DNA of 64,000 nucleotides from a bacterium (lineage in GTDB: Bacteria > Zhuqueibacterota > Zhuqueibacteria > Zhuqueibacterales > Zhuqueibacteraceae). The notes under the pieces are model-generated. The model was not told where the DNA came from. It ran no database searches and saw nothing but the letters and a program-made list of their open reading frames with translations. Shown in pieces: positions 26,070-34,453 of the stretch. Where the stretch lies: contig JAKLJX010000006.1 in assembly GCA_023150945.1 (NCBI GenBank), positions 124,001-188,000 on the forward strand, in the 5' to 3' direction. Position 1 is the first letter of the stretch, and each line of letters begins with the position of its first letter. The position numbers and the translations under genes are program-made.

Positions 26070-26723
26070 ATGCGCAGTTTCGCAGTCATCGGATTGAGCA
26101 GCTTCGGCTATCATTTGTGCAAGCACCTGACGGAGTTGGGCGCGCCGGTGCTGGCGATCGACGTCGACGAAGGCAAGATCGACGACATCAGGCCCTTCGT
26201 CCAGAAGGCCGTGGTGGCGGATGCCAAAGACAAGGACGTGCTTCGCAGCCTGGGTCTGGAAGACTTCGACGTGGTGGTGGTGACCGTGGGCGAGCCGATC
26301 GAAGTGAGCATCCTCATCACGCTCTATTTGCGCGAAATCGGCGTCAAGGAAATCATTGCCAAGGTCATCACTGATGATCATGCCAAGATTCTGGACAAGC
26401 TCGGCGCTTCCAGCGTGGTCTTTCCCGAGCGCGACATGGCGAAACGCATCGCTTACACGCTCCGGCGCTCGATCCTGCTCGATTATGTCTCGCTCGGTGA
26501 GGGCTACGGCATCGTGGAGATGGGCGCGCCCTCCGAGTGGCTGGGCAAGCCGCTGGCCGCGCTCGACGTGCGCCGGCAATACAACGTCCAGATCATCGTC
26601 ATCAAGGATGTTTTGTCCGACAGCGTCGTCATCATTCCCAGCGGCGATCACGTGCTCAAGGACAGTGACGTGTTGGTGATGGTGGGCCGCGAAGAGGATT
26701 TGGAGAAGGTCGAAAAGCTCTGA
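26070..26723 (+). CDS. ktrA: KtrA/TrkA-type regulatory subunit (RCK_N-RCK_C)
   Basis: 217 residues. The N-terminal nucleotide-binding domain starts SFAVIGLSSFGYHL and continues with VLAIDVDEGKIDDI and DFDVVVVTVGE. The C-terminal RCK_C domain (about 140-217) has the usual PLAALDVRRQYNVQIIVIK core. It forms a cytoplasmic ring that gates KtrB in response to ATP/ADP. The dinucleotide loop reads GLSSFG where GLGRFG is usual, so one conserved Gly is replaced by Ser. The ATG has a GGAAGGA Shine-Dalgarno. Confidence 0.92.
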   Translation: MRSFAVIGLSSFGYHLCKHLTELGAPVLAIDVDEGKIDDIRPFVQKAVVADAKDKDVLRSLGLEDFDVVVVTVGEPIEVSILITLYLREIGVKEIIAKVITDDHAKILDKLGASSVVFPERDMAKRIAYTLRRSILLDYVSLGEGYGIVEMGAPSEWLGKPLAALDVRRQYNVQIIVIKDVLSDSVVIIPSGDHVLKDSDVLVMVGREEDLEKVEKL

Positions 26724-26742
26724 GGCGTGCGGCAGTGTGGTT

Positions 26743-27234
26743 TCACTTCGCCGGCCGGTTGTCCTCGCTTGACAATAGCGGGTCGGGGAAAATGAGCTTG
26801 CGCAGCGCGCGCTGCCAGGGTTTTTCTGCATCGCCGGTCACGCGCAACTGGAGGCGGTTGCGCAGCTTGAGATAAAGCAGTCCTCCCAACATCACCCCCA
26901 GGCTGTCTGCCGCAGCATCCCGCCAATCCATGTGCCGGCCCGGAACAAAATACTGGTGAATCTCATCGGTAATGCCGTAGAGCGAGCCGAGCGCGAAAGT
27001 CATCAGCAGCAATGTGCCGCTGCCACGGCCGGCACGCGCGCGCGCCAATGCGCCCAGCAACAGGAATCCCAACGGCAAATAGATCAGGACATGCGCCCAC
27101 TTGTCATCCCATTTCGTGAGTCGAACGGGCGAATCCAAATCAGGGATTGAAGATTGGATGAACAAAACCGCCGCCCACAAGAGCGGCGTCCAGTAATTCT
27201 GCCAAAAGCTGCGCAGTCGAAGATTGATGCTCAT
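26743..27234 (-). CDS. VanZ-family membrane protein
   Basis: 163 residues with four membrane segments. The family signature is DKWAHVLIYLPLGFLLL followed by YGITDEIHQYFVPGRHMDW and RDAAADSLGVMLGG. VanZ-like proteins are poorly understood; one confers low teicoplanin resistance in enterococci, but most are general envelope proteins. It is convergent with ktrA (19 nt between stops) and precedes nnr on the same strand by 30 nt in the other reading order. Confidence 0.88.
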   Translation of the reverse strand: MSINLRLRSFWQNYWTPLLWAAVLFIQSSIPDLDSPVRLTKWDDKWAHVLIYLPLGFLLLGALARARAGRGSGTLLLMTFALGSLYGITDEIHQYFVPGRHMDWRDAAADSLGVMLGGLLYLKLRNRLQLRVTGDAEKPWQRALRKLIFPDPLLSSEDNRPAK

Positions 27235-27264
27235 GAATTAAAGTTGGATCGTCCGTTTGGCGGT

Positions 27265-28842
27265 TCATGCGCGTTCGGAACTTCCGGTTTGCAGAAACGC
27301 CGGCGCCAGGTGATCGAGAATATCACCGGCCAGCATGCTCCACATGCCCAATTGAGCGCAGGCCAGATCGCCGGCGCGGCCATGCAGAAACACGCCCAGC
27401 GCCGCAGCGCTCGCCGGCTCCAAACCCTGGCCGGCGAGGCCGGCGAGGCCGGCGATCAAGCCGGTGAGCACATCGCCGCTGCCGCCGGTGGCCATGCCGG
27501 CATTGCCGGTGGAATTGATCAACGCTTCCTGCGACGGCAGCGCGACGACGGTGGGCGCACCCTTCAACACCACGATCTGTCCAAACTCGGCCGCCGCTTG
27601 CCGGGCGGCAACCAGCGGAGGTTCGTCTTTTGCCGCCGGCCGCAACCGGCGCAGTTCGCCGGGATGCGGCGTGAGAATCAGCGCCGCGCGGCTGTTGCGA
27701 ATCACGCCGGTGTCGCCCGCCAGCACATTCAAACCATCGGCATCGAGCACAACGGTTTTTTCGAAGGTCGCCAGAATCTGTTTGACCAGCATGGTGATTG
27801 CCGGCGCCACGCCCAACCCCGGGCCGAGCGCCACGACCTCGGCCCACGCCAACCGCTCGGCCAGTGCAGCAAAAGCCTCCGGCGCGAGACGGCCGTCCTG
27901 TTCCGGCAACGGCAGCTTGATCACCTCGGCAGTGGCTGCTTCCAAACTGGGCAGCAACGATTGCGGAGCAGCAAGTACTACCAAGCCGGCGCCCGCGCGG
28001 AGTGCAGCGGTGGCAGTCAAACGCGCGGCGCCACCGAAGCCCGTGGAACCGGCAATGACGAGAATCTGGCCGACACGATTCTTGAACGCATCCGGCGGCC
28101 GCTGCGGCAGCCAGGCCGGCATTGCTGCCGGCGCGAGCCAATAGGTGCGGCAGTGCGCTTGTTGATAGGCGCGGCCGGGAAATCCGATATCTGCCACCAG
28201 CAATTCTCCGGCATGTTCGCGGCCGGGAGAAAACAGCAAGCCCGATTTGCGCGCGCCGAAGGTGATGGTCACGGCCGCGCGGATGCACGGGCCTGCCACC
28301 GCGCCGGTGTCAGCGTTCATGCCCGTGGGCAGATCAATCGCGGCGATCGGGCAACCGCTTTGATTGAGATGATCGACCGTCTCGGCCAGCAGACCGGTGA
28401 GTGCGCCGCGCACGCCGGTGCCGAGCAGCGCGTCGACCACGAAATCAACACCGGCGAGCGCGGGCAGGGCGTCGCCCGACCGCACCGATTGCACGCGCTG
28501 GCCGAGCGCGGAGAGCAGCATGCAGTTGGCCGCGGCCTCGCCGCGCAATTCCTCTGGTTCGCCCAGAAGAAAGGTTTCGCACGCCACGCCCGCTTCGCTG
28601 AGCAAGCGCGCCACCACGAAGCCATCGCCGCCGTTATTGCCTTTGCCGCAGAAAATCGCGGCGCGTTTTCCCGGCAGCGGCCGCCAGCGCTGCTGCAATA
28701 CTTCAAATGCGGCGCGTCCGGCATTCTCCATGAGCACACGGCCGGGCAGGCCGAGCGTGCCGATGGTGTAAGCATCAACGGCCTGCATTTCCTGCGCGGA
28801 AACCACCGGCGGCAGGGTCAAGAGTCGTTCGGATAGAGTCAT
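27265..28842 (-). CDS. nnr: Bifunctional NAD(P)H-hydrate epimerase/dehydratase
   Basis: 525 residues from the ATG at 28842 (a TTG at 28851 is less likely). The N-terminal YjeF_N domain has LMENAGRAAFEVL, IFCGKGNNGGDGFVVARLL and VDALLGTGVRG. The C-terminal carbohydrate-kinase-like domain has ALGPGLG, LDADGLNVLAG, ILTPHPGE and the terminal TGGSGDVLTGLIAGLAGLAG. It repairs damaged NADHX/NADPHX. A short GC-rich repeat (GGCCGGCGAGGCCGGCGAGG) encodes the Ala/Gly run near the C-terminus. The dehydrogenase gene upstream ends 12 nt before it. Confidence 0.93.
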   Translation of the reverse strand: MTLSERLLTLPPVVSAQEMQAVDAYTIGTLGLPGRVLMENAGRAAFEVLQQRWRPLPGKRAAIFCGKGNNGGDGFVVARLLSEAGVACETFLLGEPEELRGEAAANCMLLSALGQRVQSVRSGDALPALAGVDFVVDALLGTGVRGALTGLLAETVDHLNQSGCPIAAIDLPTGMNADTGAVAGPCIRAAVTITFGARKSGLLFSPGREHAGELLVADIGFPGRAYQQAHCRTYWLAPAAMPAWLPQRPPDAFKNRVGQILVIAGSTGFGGAARLTATAALRAGAGLVVLAAPQSLLPSLEAATAEVIKLPLPEQDGRLAPEAFAALAERLAWAEVVALGPGLGVAPAITMLVKQILATFEKTVVLDADGLNVLAGDTGVIRNSRAALILTPHPGELRRLRPAAKDEPPLVAARQAAAEFGQIVVLKGAPTVVALPSQEALINSTGNAGMATGGSGDVLTGLIAGLAGLAGQGLEPASAAALGVFLHGRAGDLACAQLGMWSMLAGDILDHLAPAFLQTGSSERA

Positions 28843-28854
28843 GGCGGGCAACCG

Positions 28855-29862
28855 TTACTTCATGATCAAGGCCGGCGTCACCGCATGGCGGCATTGGCCG
28901 GTTTGTTCGAATTCAGTGAGGTTCGCCAGGGTGGTTTCGGCAATGTTGGCGAGCGCTTCCTGGGTGAAGAAGGCCTGGTGGCCGGCAATGATGACGTTGG
29001 GAAACGTCAGCAAGCGCGCGAACACGTCATCCTGAATCACCTGATTGGAAAGATCTTCGAAAAACATGTCGGCCTCTTCCTCATAGACGTCCAGGCCAAG
29101 CGCGCCGATGGTGCCGCGCTTCAAGGCCTGAATGACGGCGCCGGTATCGATGAGCGCACCGCGGCTGGTGTTGATCAACATGCCGCCGCGCTTGAAATGC
29201 TGCAGCGACTGCGCGTTGATCAGGTGATGCGTCGCCGGCATGAGCGGGCAGTGCAGCGTCACCACGTCGGCGTTGCCCAGCAATTCGGGCAATGCGACGT
29301 AGCGCGCGCCCACGCCGGTGCATTCGGGGTTGGAAACGGGATCGTGGGCCAGCAGCCGGCAGCCGAAACCCGCCATGATTCGCGCCACCGTCGCACCGAT
29401 CCTGCCGGTACCCACAATGCCGACGATGCGGTTGTGCAAATCGAATCCCAGCAAGCCTTCCAGTGCGAAATTGCCCTCGCGCACGCGGGCGTAAGCGCGA
29501 TGAATTTTGCGGTTCAACGCGAGCATCAAGCCCACGGTATGTTCCGCCACCGCATGAGGCGAATATGCCGGCACGCGCACCACGGTAAGGCCAAGTTGCT
29601 GCGCCAGGTTCAGATCCACGTGATTGAAACCCGCACTGCGCAAGGCCAGCAGCCGCACGCCCTGTCCGGCCAGCCGAGGCAACACTTCGGCATCGAGTTG
29701 ATCGTTGACAAAGGCACAAACGGCATCGACCTTGACGGCCAGGGCGCAGGTTTCCGGCGTCAGGCGGGATTCAATAAAGTGCAGTTCATGGCCAGTTTGC
29801 CGGTTGGCGGCAGCAAAAGAGTGGCGGTCATACGGCTTGGCGCTGAAAAATGCGACGCGCAC
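28855..29862 (-). CDS. D-2-hydroxyacid dehydrogenase (D-lactate dehydrogenase-like)
   Basis: 335 residues from a GTG at 29862 preceded by AGGAG; a start at 29916 is open but gives a non-homologous extension. It begins [16 protein letters not shown], as LdhA-type enzymes do. [13 protein letters not shown] holds the substrate Arg, [14 protein letters not shown] is the NAD-binding loop, [14 protein letters not shown] and LDVYEEE carry the Glu, and [12 protein letters not shown] has the catalytic His. It interconverts pyruvate and D-lactate or a related pair. It is probably co-transcribed with nnr. Confidence 0.9.
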   Translation of the reverse strand: MRVAFFSAKPYDRHSFAAANRQTGHELHFIESRLTPETCALAVKVDAVCAFVNDQLDAEVLPRLAGQGVRLLALRSAGFNHVDLNLAQQLGLTVVRVPAYSPHAVAEHTVGLMLALNRKIHRAYARVREGNFALEGLLGFDLHNRIVGIVGTGRIGATVARIMAGFGCRLLAHDPVSNPECTGVGARYVALPELLGNADVVTLHCPLMPATHHLINAQSLQHFKRGGMLINTSRGALIDTGAVIQALKRGTIGALGLDVYEEEADMFFEDLSNQVIQDDVFARLLTFPNVIIAGHQAFFTQEALANIAETTLANLTEFEQTGQCRHAVTPALIMK

Positions 29863-30038
29863 GGCGCGAAAACTCCTTCCGGTGCCTTTGGTATCTTCGC
29901 AGTCGAATCGCTGCAAAAGGAGTCGGGACCTTTGCGATGGGTGCTATTTCGATCTGTCTTTATGCGGATTTCGTGAGCATTCCGACAATCACCAACTCTT
30001 TGCCATCTGGGCCAGAGAGTTCATGCAAAGCCGCGAAA

Positions 30039-30413
30039 TCAATCAAGCTTCTCCAGAATCACCAGCGCGGTGGCATAGTGATCGGCGTGCGAGAGCGTGA
30101 CGTGCACGCTGATGCCGTGCAGCCGCGCTTGCAGCCGCGGACTCAAGAGGGCGAGCGGCTTGCCCTCTGCATCGTTGCGCACCGCAAACTCCTTCCACAG
30201 AAAATGCTCGCTCCAGCCGGTGCCCAGGGCTTTGGCGAAGGCCTCCTTGGCCGCAAAGCGCGCGGCGTAGGACCCGGCGCGGTTGTCGCGGCCTTCGCAA
30301 TAGGCAATTTCATCGCGGGTGAAAACCTTCTCAGCAAAGCGCTGCTGCCAGCGTTCCAGCAGCGCCGCCAGCCGCGGGATTTCAACGAGGTCGATGCCAA
30401 TGCCGCAAATCAC
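30039..30413 (-). CDS. acpS: Holo-[acyl-carrier-protein] synthase
   Basis: 124 residues, GTG start. GIGIDLVEIPRLAALL carries the Mg-binding Asp, FTRDEIAYC follows, and ARFAAKEAFAKALGTG holds the catalytic Glu and Lys. HVTLSHADHYATALVIL closes the fold. It adds 4'-phosphopantetheine to ACP. It is divergent from the ECF sigma gene and upstream of the dehydrogenase-nnr pair, with 176 nt between. Confidence 0.93.
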   Translation of the reverse strand: MICGIGIDLVEIPRLAALLERWQQRFAEKVFTRDEIAYCEGRDNRAGSYAARFAAKEAFAKALGTGWSEHFLWKEFAVRNDAEGKPLALLSPRLQARLHGISVHVTLSHADHYATALVILEKLD

Positions 30414-30451
30414 TCTGCCGACTCCTCCGCCAAAAGTACCGGCCTTTTCGC

Positions 30452-30480
30452 TTGATTGTTAATCGTTTTTCAATTAGATT
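30452..30480 (+). promoter_or_regulatory. Promoter for the ECF sigma factor gene
   Basis: TTGATT at 30452-30457, 17-nt spacer, TAGATT at 30475-30480. Predicted start near 30487, 27 nt before the ATG. The boxes fit the housekeeping sigma factor rather than an ECF-type promoter. Confidence 0.55.
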
Positions 30481-30513
30481 TCCCCGCAAAAATTTGCCCT
30501 TCTCGCGAGCGTT

Positions 30514-31092
30514 ATGGCGACGAAAAAATCTGACGCACCCCTCATTGCCAAGGCCCTGGCCGGAGAACAGAAAGCCTTCGCCGACCTGATGGCACGACAC
30601 CGCGGCCCGCTTTTCAATTTGCTATACAACATGGTGCACAATCGCGAAGAGACCGAGGATTTGCTGCAAGAAGCCTTCATGAAGGCTTTTGCCGCGCTGC
30701 ACACCTTCAACAAGGAATTCGCCTTTTCCACCTGGCTCTACAAAATCGCCATCAACACCACCATCGATCATCTGCGCAAGAAGAAGCTGCAGACCTACTC
30801 GCTCGATAAGCCGATCCAATCCAAGGAAGGCGAACTCAAGCGCGAGTATGCCGACGTGCACGCCACCACCGACAATGAGCTGCTGTCCTCCGAAAAGTCC
30901 TCCCTGATCGCGCAGGCGATTGCCGAGCTGCCCGATCATTATCGCGAAGCCATCATTCTGCGCCACACCGAAGAGAAATCCTACGAGGAAATCGCCGAGA
31001 TCACCGGCGTGCCGCTCGGCACGGTGAAGGCGCGCATCTTTCGCGCCCGCGAGATGCTCAAACACAAGCTCAAAGGCAAGCTGCTGGTGTGA
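30514..31092 (+). CDS. RNA polymerase sigma factor, ECF/sigma-70 family
   Basis: 192 residues. Region 2 has LFNLLYNMVHNREETEDLLQ, EAFMKAF, FAFSTWLYKIAINTTIDHLR; region 4 has ELPDHYREAIILRHTEEKSY and EEIAEITGVPLGTVKARIFR. The linker (LQTYSLDKPIQSKEGELKRE) is longer than usual. No anti-sigma gene follows, since the next gene runs the other way. Its regulon cannot be inferred here; a distant anti-sigma or growth-phase control are possible. Confidence 0.92.
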   Translation: MATKKSDAPLIAKALAGEQKAFADLMARHRGPLFNLLYNMVHNREETEDLLQEAFMKAFAALHTFNKEFAFSTWLYKIAINTTIDHLRKKKLQTYSLDKPIQSKEGELKREYADVHATTDNELLSSEKSSLIAQAIAELPDHYREAIILRHTEEKSYEEIAEITGVPLGTVKARIFRAREMLKHKLKGKLLV

Positions 31093-31192
31093 GGCCGGCT
31101 GCCCCGCGCAGCCGAGTCATCGTTCCTGCCGCATCGCGTTGCGCCGGTTCCCGCCTGCGCCGTTTCTCTCCCGAGGCAAATTCTTCCGTCTT

Positions 31193-32167
31193 TCATCCGG
31201 AAAGCACTGTCGCCCGGTCTGCGAACAATTCCGGTTCAAGCAGCACGCCGTAGCGCAGGCCGCGGTTGCTCACCATGATCTCATCGAAATCATAGGCGTC
31301 CATGAACGTTTCCAGGATCACGGCGCCGGCGAGAATGACGTCGGCGCGGGCAGGCGGCAAGCCCGGCAGCTTCCTGCGCTGCGCAATGGTGAGGCCCGAC
31401 AGTTGTGCGCCCAGCGTTCGCAGCGTCTTCTTGCTCAGCACGTAGCCGTCCACGCGGGCCGGGTCATATTCCGTCAACTGTTGCGCCATGGCCGCCAGCG
31501 TGGTGATGGTGCCGGCGGTACCAACCAGGCTGCGTATCTGGTCGAACTCCGTGCGCGGCCACACTGCGAGCATCGCCTCCTGCGCCTGCTGCCGCACGGC
31601 TGCGACCTCCGCCGCGGTCACCGGATCACTGCGCAGAAAGCGCTCGGTCAGCCGCACCGAGCCAATGTCTACGCTGCGCGCGCTGTGCAGTTCTTCATAG
31701 GTGCCGGTCACGATTTCCGTGCTGCCGCCGCCGATATCCATAACCGCGATCGGCTCAGCCAGTTCCTGTTGATTGGACAACGCGCCGGCATAAGTCAGCC
31801 GCGCTTCGGTTTCCCCGGAAATAATGTGCACTGCCAGGCCGGTTTCCGCTTGCACGCGCTGCAGAAACTCCTCGCGGTTGGCGGCGTCGCGCAAAGCACT
31901 GGTGCCGACGGCAATGACCCGGGTGGCGTGATATTCGCGCGCCAAGCGCAGGTATTCCAGCAGGCAATCCAAGCCGCGCTGCATGGCTTCCGTTTTCAAG
32001 TTGCCTTCGGCATCCACGTCTTTGCCGAGGCGAACGATGGTCTCCCGCTCACACACCGGCGCGAGGCGGCCGTCTTGCCTCTCGGCGATCAACAAGAGAA
32101 ACGTGTTGGTGCCAAGATCAAAACTCGCCAGCCGCCCCACGCCACCGTTATTCTCCTGTGGCGTCAT
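31193..32167 (-). CDS. Ppx/GppA-family exopolyphosphatase / pppGpp phosphatase
   Basis: 324 residues from the ATG at 32167, which has a GAGGGA Shine-Dalgarno lying in the end of the upstream gene. SFDLGTNTFLLLIAE is the phosphate-1 loop of the ASKHA fold, GTSALRDAANREEF follows, VMDIGGGSTEIVTG is phosphate-2, and VGTAGTITTLAAM completes the site. At this length it lacks the C-terminal HD domain of long Ppx proteins. It hydrolyses polyphosphate or pppGpp. It is coupled to the DUF4390 gene upstream. Confidence 0.9.
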   Translation of the reverse strand: MTPQENNGGVGRLASFDLGTNTFLLLIAERQDGRLAPVCERETIVRLGKDVDAEGNLKTEAMQRGLDCLLEYLRLAREYHATRVIAVGTSALRDAANREEFLQRVQAETGLAVHIISGETEARLTYAGALSNQQELAEPIAVMDIGGGSTEIVTGTYEELHSARSVDIGSVRLTERFLRSDPVTAAEVAAVRQQAQEAMLAVWPRTEFDQIRSLVGTAGTITTLAAMAQQLTEYDPARVDGYVLSKKTLRTLGAQLSGLTIAQRRKLPGLPPARADVILAGAVILETFMDAYDFDEIMVSNRGLRYGVLLEPELFADRATVLSG

Positions 32168-32177
32168 GTGTGATCCC

Positions 32178-32858
32178 TCATTGTTCAAAGATGATGCGGT
32201 GGTTTTCCGCCAGCCGGAAGGATTTGGATTTCATCGAGCTCACCTGCGCTCCGAAGCCGGTGAGATCGACCACGGTATCAAACAACCGTGAGCGCAACCC
32301 GCCCCGCGGCGGCGCCTCGGCATCAGTCGTGTCCGCCGGCGGCAGCCCCTTGAACTCGCCGGACAGCCAGCCGCGAATCTCCTGCAGTGATTCCCGCGAC
32401 ACCGGCTCGCAAACGATTTCGATCACGAGATAGTGACGCGACTTCACGCCCAGTTGCGCGGAATCCGCCACCGCCAGGTCGCGGTGTTGTTCCCAACTCG
32501 CGCGCACGAACGCCAGCGATTTGGTGAAGCGCCGCTCCGCCGCCGACTGCACCAGATATTTGCCCTCCCACGGTTCGAACGCGGATTTGACCTGAAACTC
32601 CCGCTCCGCAACCAGGGCATTGAACAGCCAGCCGGATTTGCGCCAGAGCTGCACGCGAAAGCGCGCCGAAGAAGTGATGCCGCGCTGCATGCCGGCCAGC
32701 AAACGGCTGGTGAGCAGGCTGTCAACATGAAAATCAACCACCAGCTTGCCCGAAACCATGCGCAGCGAGTCGATCGTGAGGCGCGGCTCTTGCGCGTGCG
32801 CCGCCACGGTCAAGCAGGTCAGAGCAACAACCAGGAAGTGAAAATGTCGCGGCTTCAT
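32178..32858 (-). CDS. DUF4390-family secreted protein
   Basis: 226 residues. A signal peptide (MKPRHFHFLVVALTCLTVAAHAQ) precedes a beta-rich body: KLVVDFHVDSLLTSRLLAGM, RFRVQLWRKSGWLF and VIEIVCEPVSRESLQEIRGW. This layout fits DUF4390, a family of unknown role found in Gram-negative bacteria. The product should be periplasmic. Its stop lies 11 nt inside the start region of the ppx gene, suggesting coupled translation. Confidence 0.78.
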   Translation of the reverse strand: MKPRHFHFLVVALTCLTVAAHAQEPRLTIDSLRMVSGKLVVDFHVDSLLTSRLLAGMQRGITSSARFRVQLWRKSGWLFNALVAEREFQVKSAFEPWEGKYLVQSAAERRFTKSLAFVRASWEQHRDLAVADSAQLGVKSRHYLVIEIVCEPVSRESLQEIRGWLSGEFKGLPPADTTDAEAPPRGGLRSRLFDTVVDLTGFGAQVSSMKSKSFRLAENHRIIFEQ

Positions 32859-32943
32859 GACTTAGGGTATCAGGCATGCAAGAAGCAAAAAGCGCTCCAA
32901 CCGAATACTCGGAGTGTCACATGTGCGTTAAACCGGTTGCGCT

Positions 32944-33300
32944 TTACTTTTGAAAATAGTACTTGACACCGCCCGCCAGACCCCAGGAGTCAACCTGTGA
33001 AACGCCGGTGACAAGATCGTAATCTTCACTCATCCTGAAAGGATGAAAATTGAACGCTATGCCATCATTCGTGCGATAAGGCACTCCACCGCCATAAGGC
33101 TCCAGCGCAATCGCGCGGGCGAGGAAGCTCTTCACGCAAAAGCCGCCGCCTCCGATGCCGAACCCAAGGCCCGCGACGAAATCTCCGTGGTTTTGGGTAC
33201 TGGCCGGCGTGGCTGCAAACCCGACGCTGGCGCACAACGCAAACAAATGCGCGCATCTGAAAGACTGGCGGCGCGAGGCAGAATTCAACTCATTCAACAT
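32944..33300 (-). CDS. Small secreted beta-rich protein, probably a reduced outer-membrane barrel
   Basis: 118 residues from the ATG at 33300, whose start overlaps the end of the upstream gene by 11 nt; the frame upstream of it is shadow of that gene. A signal peptide (HLFALCASVGFAATPAS) is followed by a Gly-rich strand GDFVAGLGFGIGGGGFC and ends in GLAGGVKYYFQK, like the last strand of an outer-membrane barrel. It is too short for an eight-strand barrel, so it may be a remnant or an oligomer-forming piece. Not assigned to a family. Confidence 0.6.
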   Translation of the reverse strand: MLNELNSASRRQSFRCAHLFALCASVGFAATPASTQNHGDFVAGLGFGIGGGGFCVKSFLARAIALEPYGGGVPYRTNDGIAFNFHPFRMSEDYDLVTGVSQVDSWGLAGGVKYYFQK

Positions 33301-34294
33301 TGTAAACCGCGGCCAGCACGACCTTGCCGACTTTTTCCAGGCTGGCAGCGCTGCACTTGTCCGGCGTATCGGCGACGGTATGCCAGTAGGGATAATCAAA
33401 ATCGATGATATCGATCACCGGCATGCCGGCCTCCAACAGCGGCACGTGATCATCGAAAACCTCATGGCGCGGGCGCGGCACAAACTCGCGAACCCCGAGG
33501 CGGCTGGCCAGATTCCATACCCGATCAACCACAGCGCGGGCAAATTGCACGGAGTTGCCTTCCTGAAAAATCTCCAGCTCGCGATCGCCGACCATGTCCA
33601 GCAGAATGCCGAATACGGGATTATAACGCGCCTCTTTGGTGCGGGCAAAATGCTGTGCGCCGATGGCATAGCTGCGCGAATCGCCGGGCGTGCCGAAATC
33701 CTCACCGTCGAACAACACGATATCGACGCCGACCGGCGGAGGGTTTTCCTGCAGCACGCGCGCAATTTCGAGCAGGACCGCCACCCCGGAAGCGCCGTCA
33801 TTGGCGCCCATCACCGCTTCGCTGCGCCGGCTCGAATCCGGATCCTCATCCGCCCACGGCCGCGAATCCCAATGCGCACACAGCAGCACGCGGCGACCGG
33901 CATCAAATCGAAAGCCGGCGATGATATTCGTGAGCGTCACGGTTTGCCCGAGCCGGGGAACGGTGTGCTCGAACGATTGCGTGACGACATTATCGGCATA
34001 TTTCTGCAATTCGGCAATGAGAAAAGCGGCGGTCTGCTCATGCGCGGCGCTGCCCGGCACCCGCGGCCCAAACGCGCATTGCTGCTGCAACAACGCGTAG
34101 GCGCGGCCGCCGTCAAACGCGGGCACCACCAGCTCCGGCTCGCGCCGGTGAAGCAAAACGGCCATCGTGATTGCGATGGCCGCCAGTGCCAGCCCGATTG
34201 CCAGGCCGTAGAGTCTTTTGCCGGTCACGACCGGGCGCGCGGCAGCACGCCGGGCCTGCAACGGCCGTTTTTTCGTTCTCGCGGTCCGCGGCAT
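33290..34294 (-). CDS. M28-family peptidase / glutaminyl-peptide cyclotransferase-like
   Basis: 334 residues. A basic N-terminus and one membrane segment (YGLAIGLALAAIAITMAVLL) anchor it or serve as a signal. The zinc site is seen in LCAHWDSRPWADEDPDS, GANDGASGVAVLLEIAR, VLFDGEDFG and DYPYWHTVADTPDKC. The RPWAD and YWHT..DTPDK motifs match the glutaminyl cyclase branch of M28, which forms N-terminal pyroglutamate on secreted proteins. Aminopeptidase activity is the alternative. It acts in the periplasm or outside. Confidence 0.87.
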   Translation of the reverse strand: MPRTARTKKRPLQARRAAARPVVTGKRLYGLAIGLALAAIAITMAVLLHRREPELVVPAFDGGRAYALLQQQCAFGPRVPGSAAHEQTAAFLIAELQKYADNVVTQSFEHTVPRLGQTVTLTNIIAGFRFDAGRRVLLCAHWDSRPWADEDPDSSRRSEAVMGANDGASGVAVLLEIARVLQENPPPVGVDIVLFDGEDFGTPGDSRSYAIGAQHFARTKEARYNPVFGILLDMVGDRELEIFQEGNSVQFARAVVDRVWNLASRLGVREFVPRPRHEVFDDHVPLLEAGMPVIDIIDFDYPYWHTVADTPDKCSAASLEKVGKVVLAAVYNVE

Positions 34295-34453
34295 GTGAGA
34301 TGATGATGATTGGCGCAGGCGGCGTGCGCAGCGCCCGCGCAGATTCCCTGCTCGCTCTGAGTTAGCTACGGCTGAGCATGACTAACGCCAATCCGGCGCA
34401 GCAGCGGGAGGGCCGGTCAAATGAACCACTGCATAAATCGGAACAACCGCGCC

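Noticed and set aside
27154-28836. 560-codon plus-strand open frame opposite nnr
   Set aside because: Antisense to a gene with complete Nnr motifs; composition is Arg/Gln/His-rich with no recognisable fold.
33301-33399. Longer start for the small barrel gene
   Set aside because: The extra 33 residues are an out-of-frame reading of the M28 gene; the signal peptide begins after the ATG at 33300.
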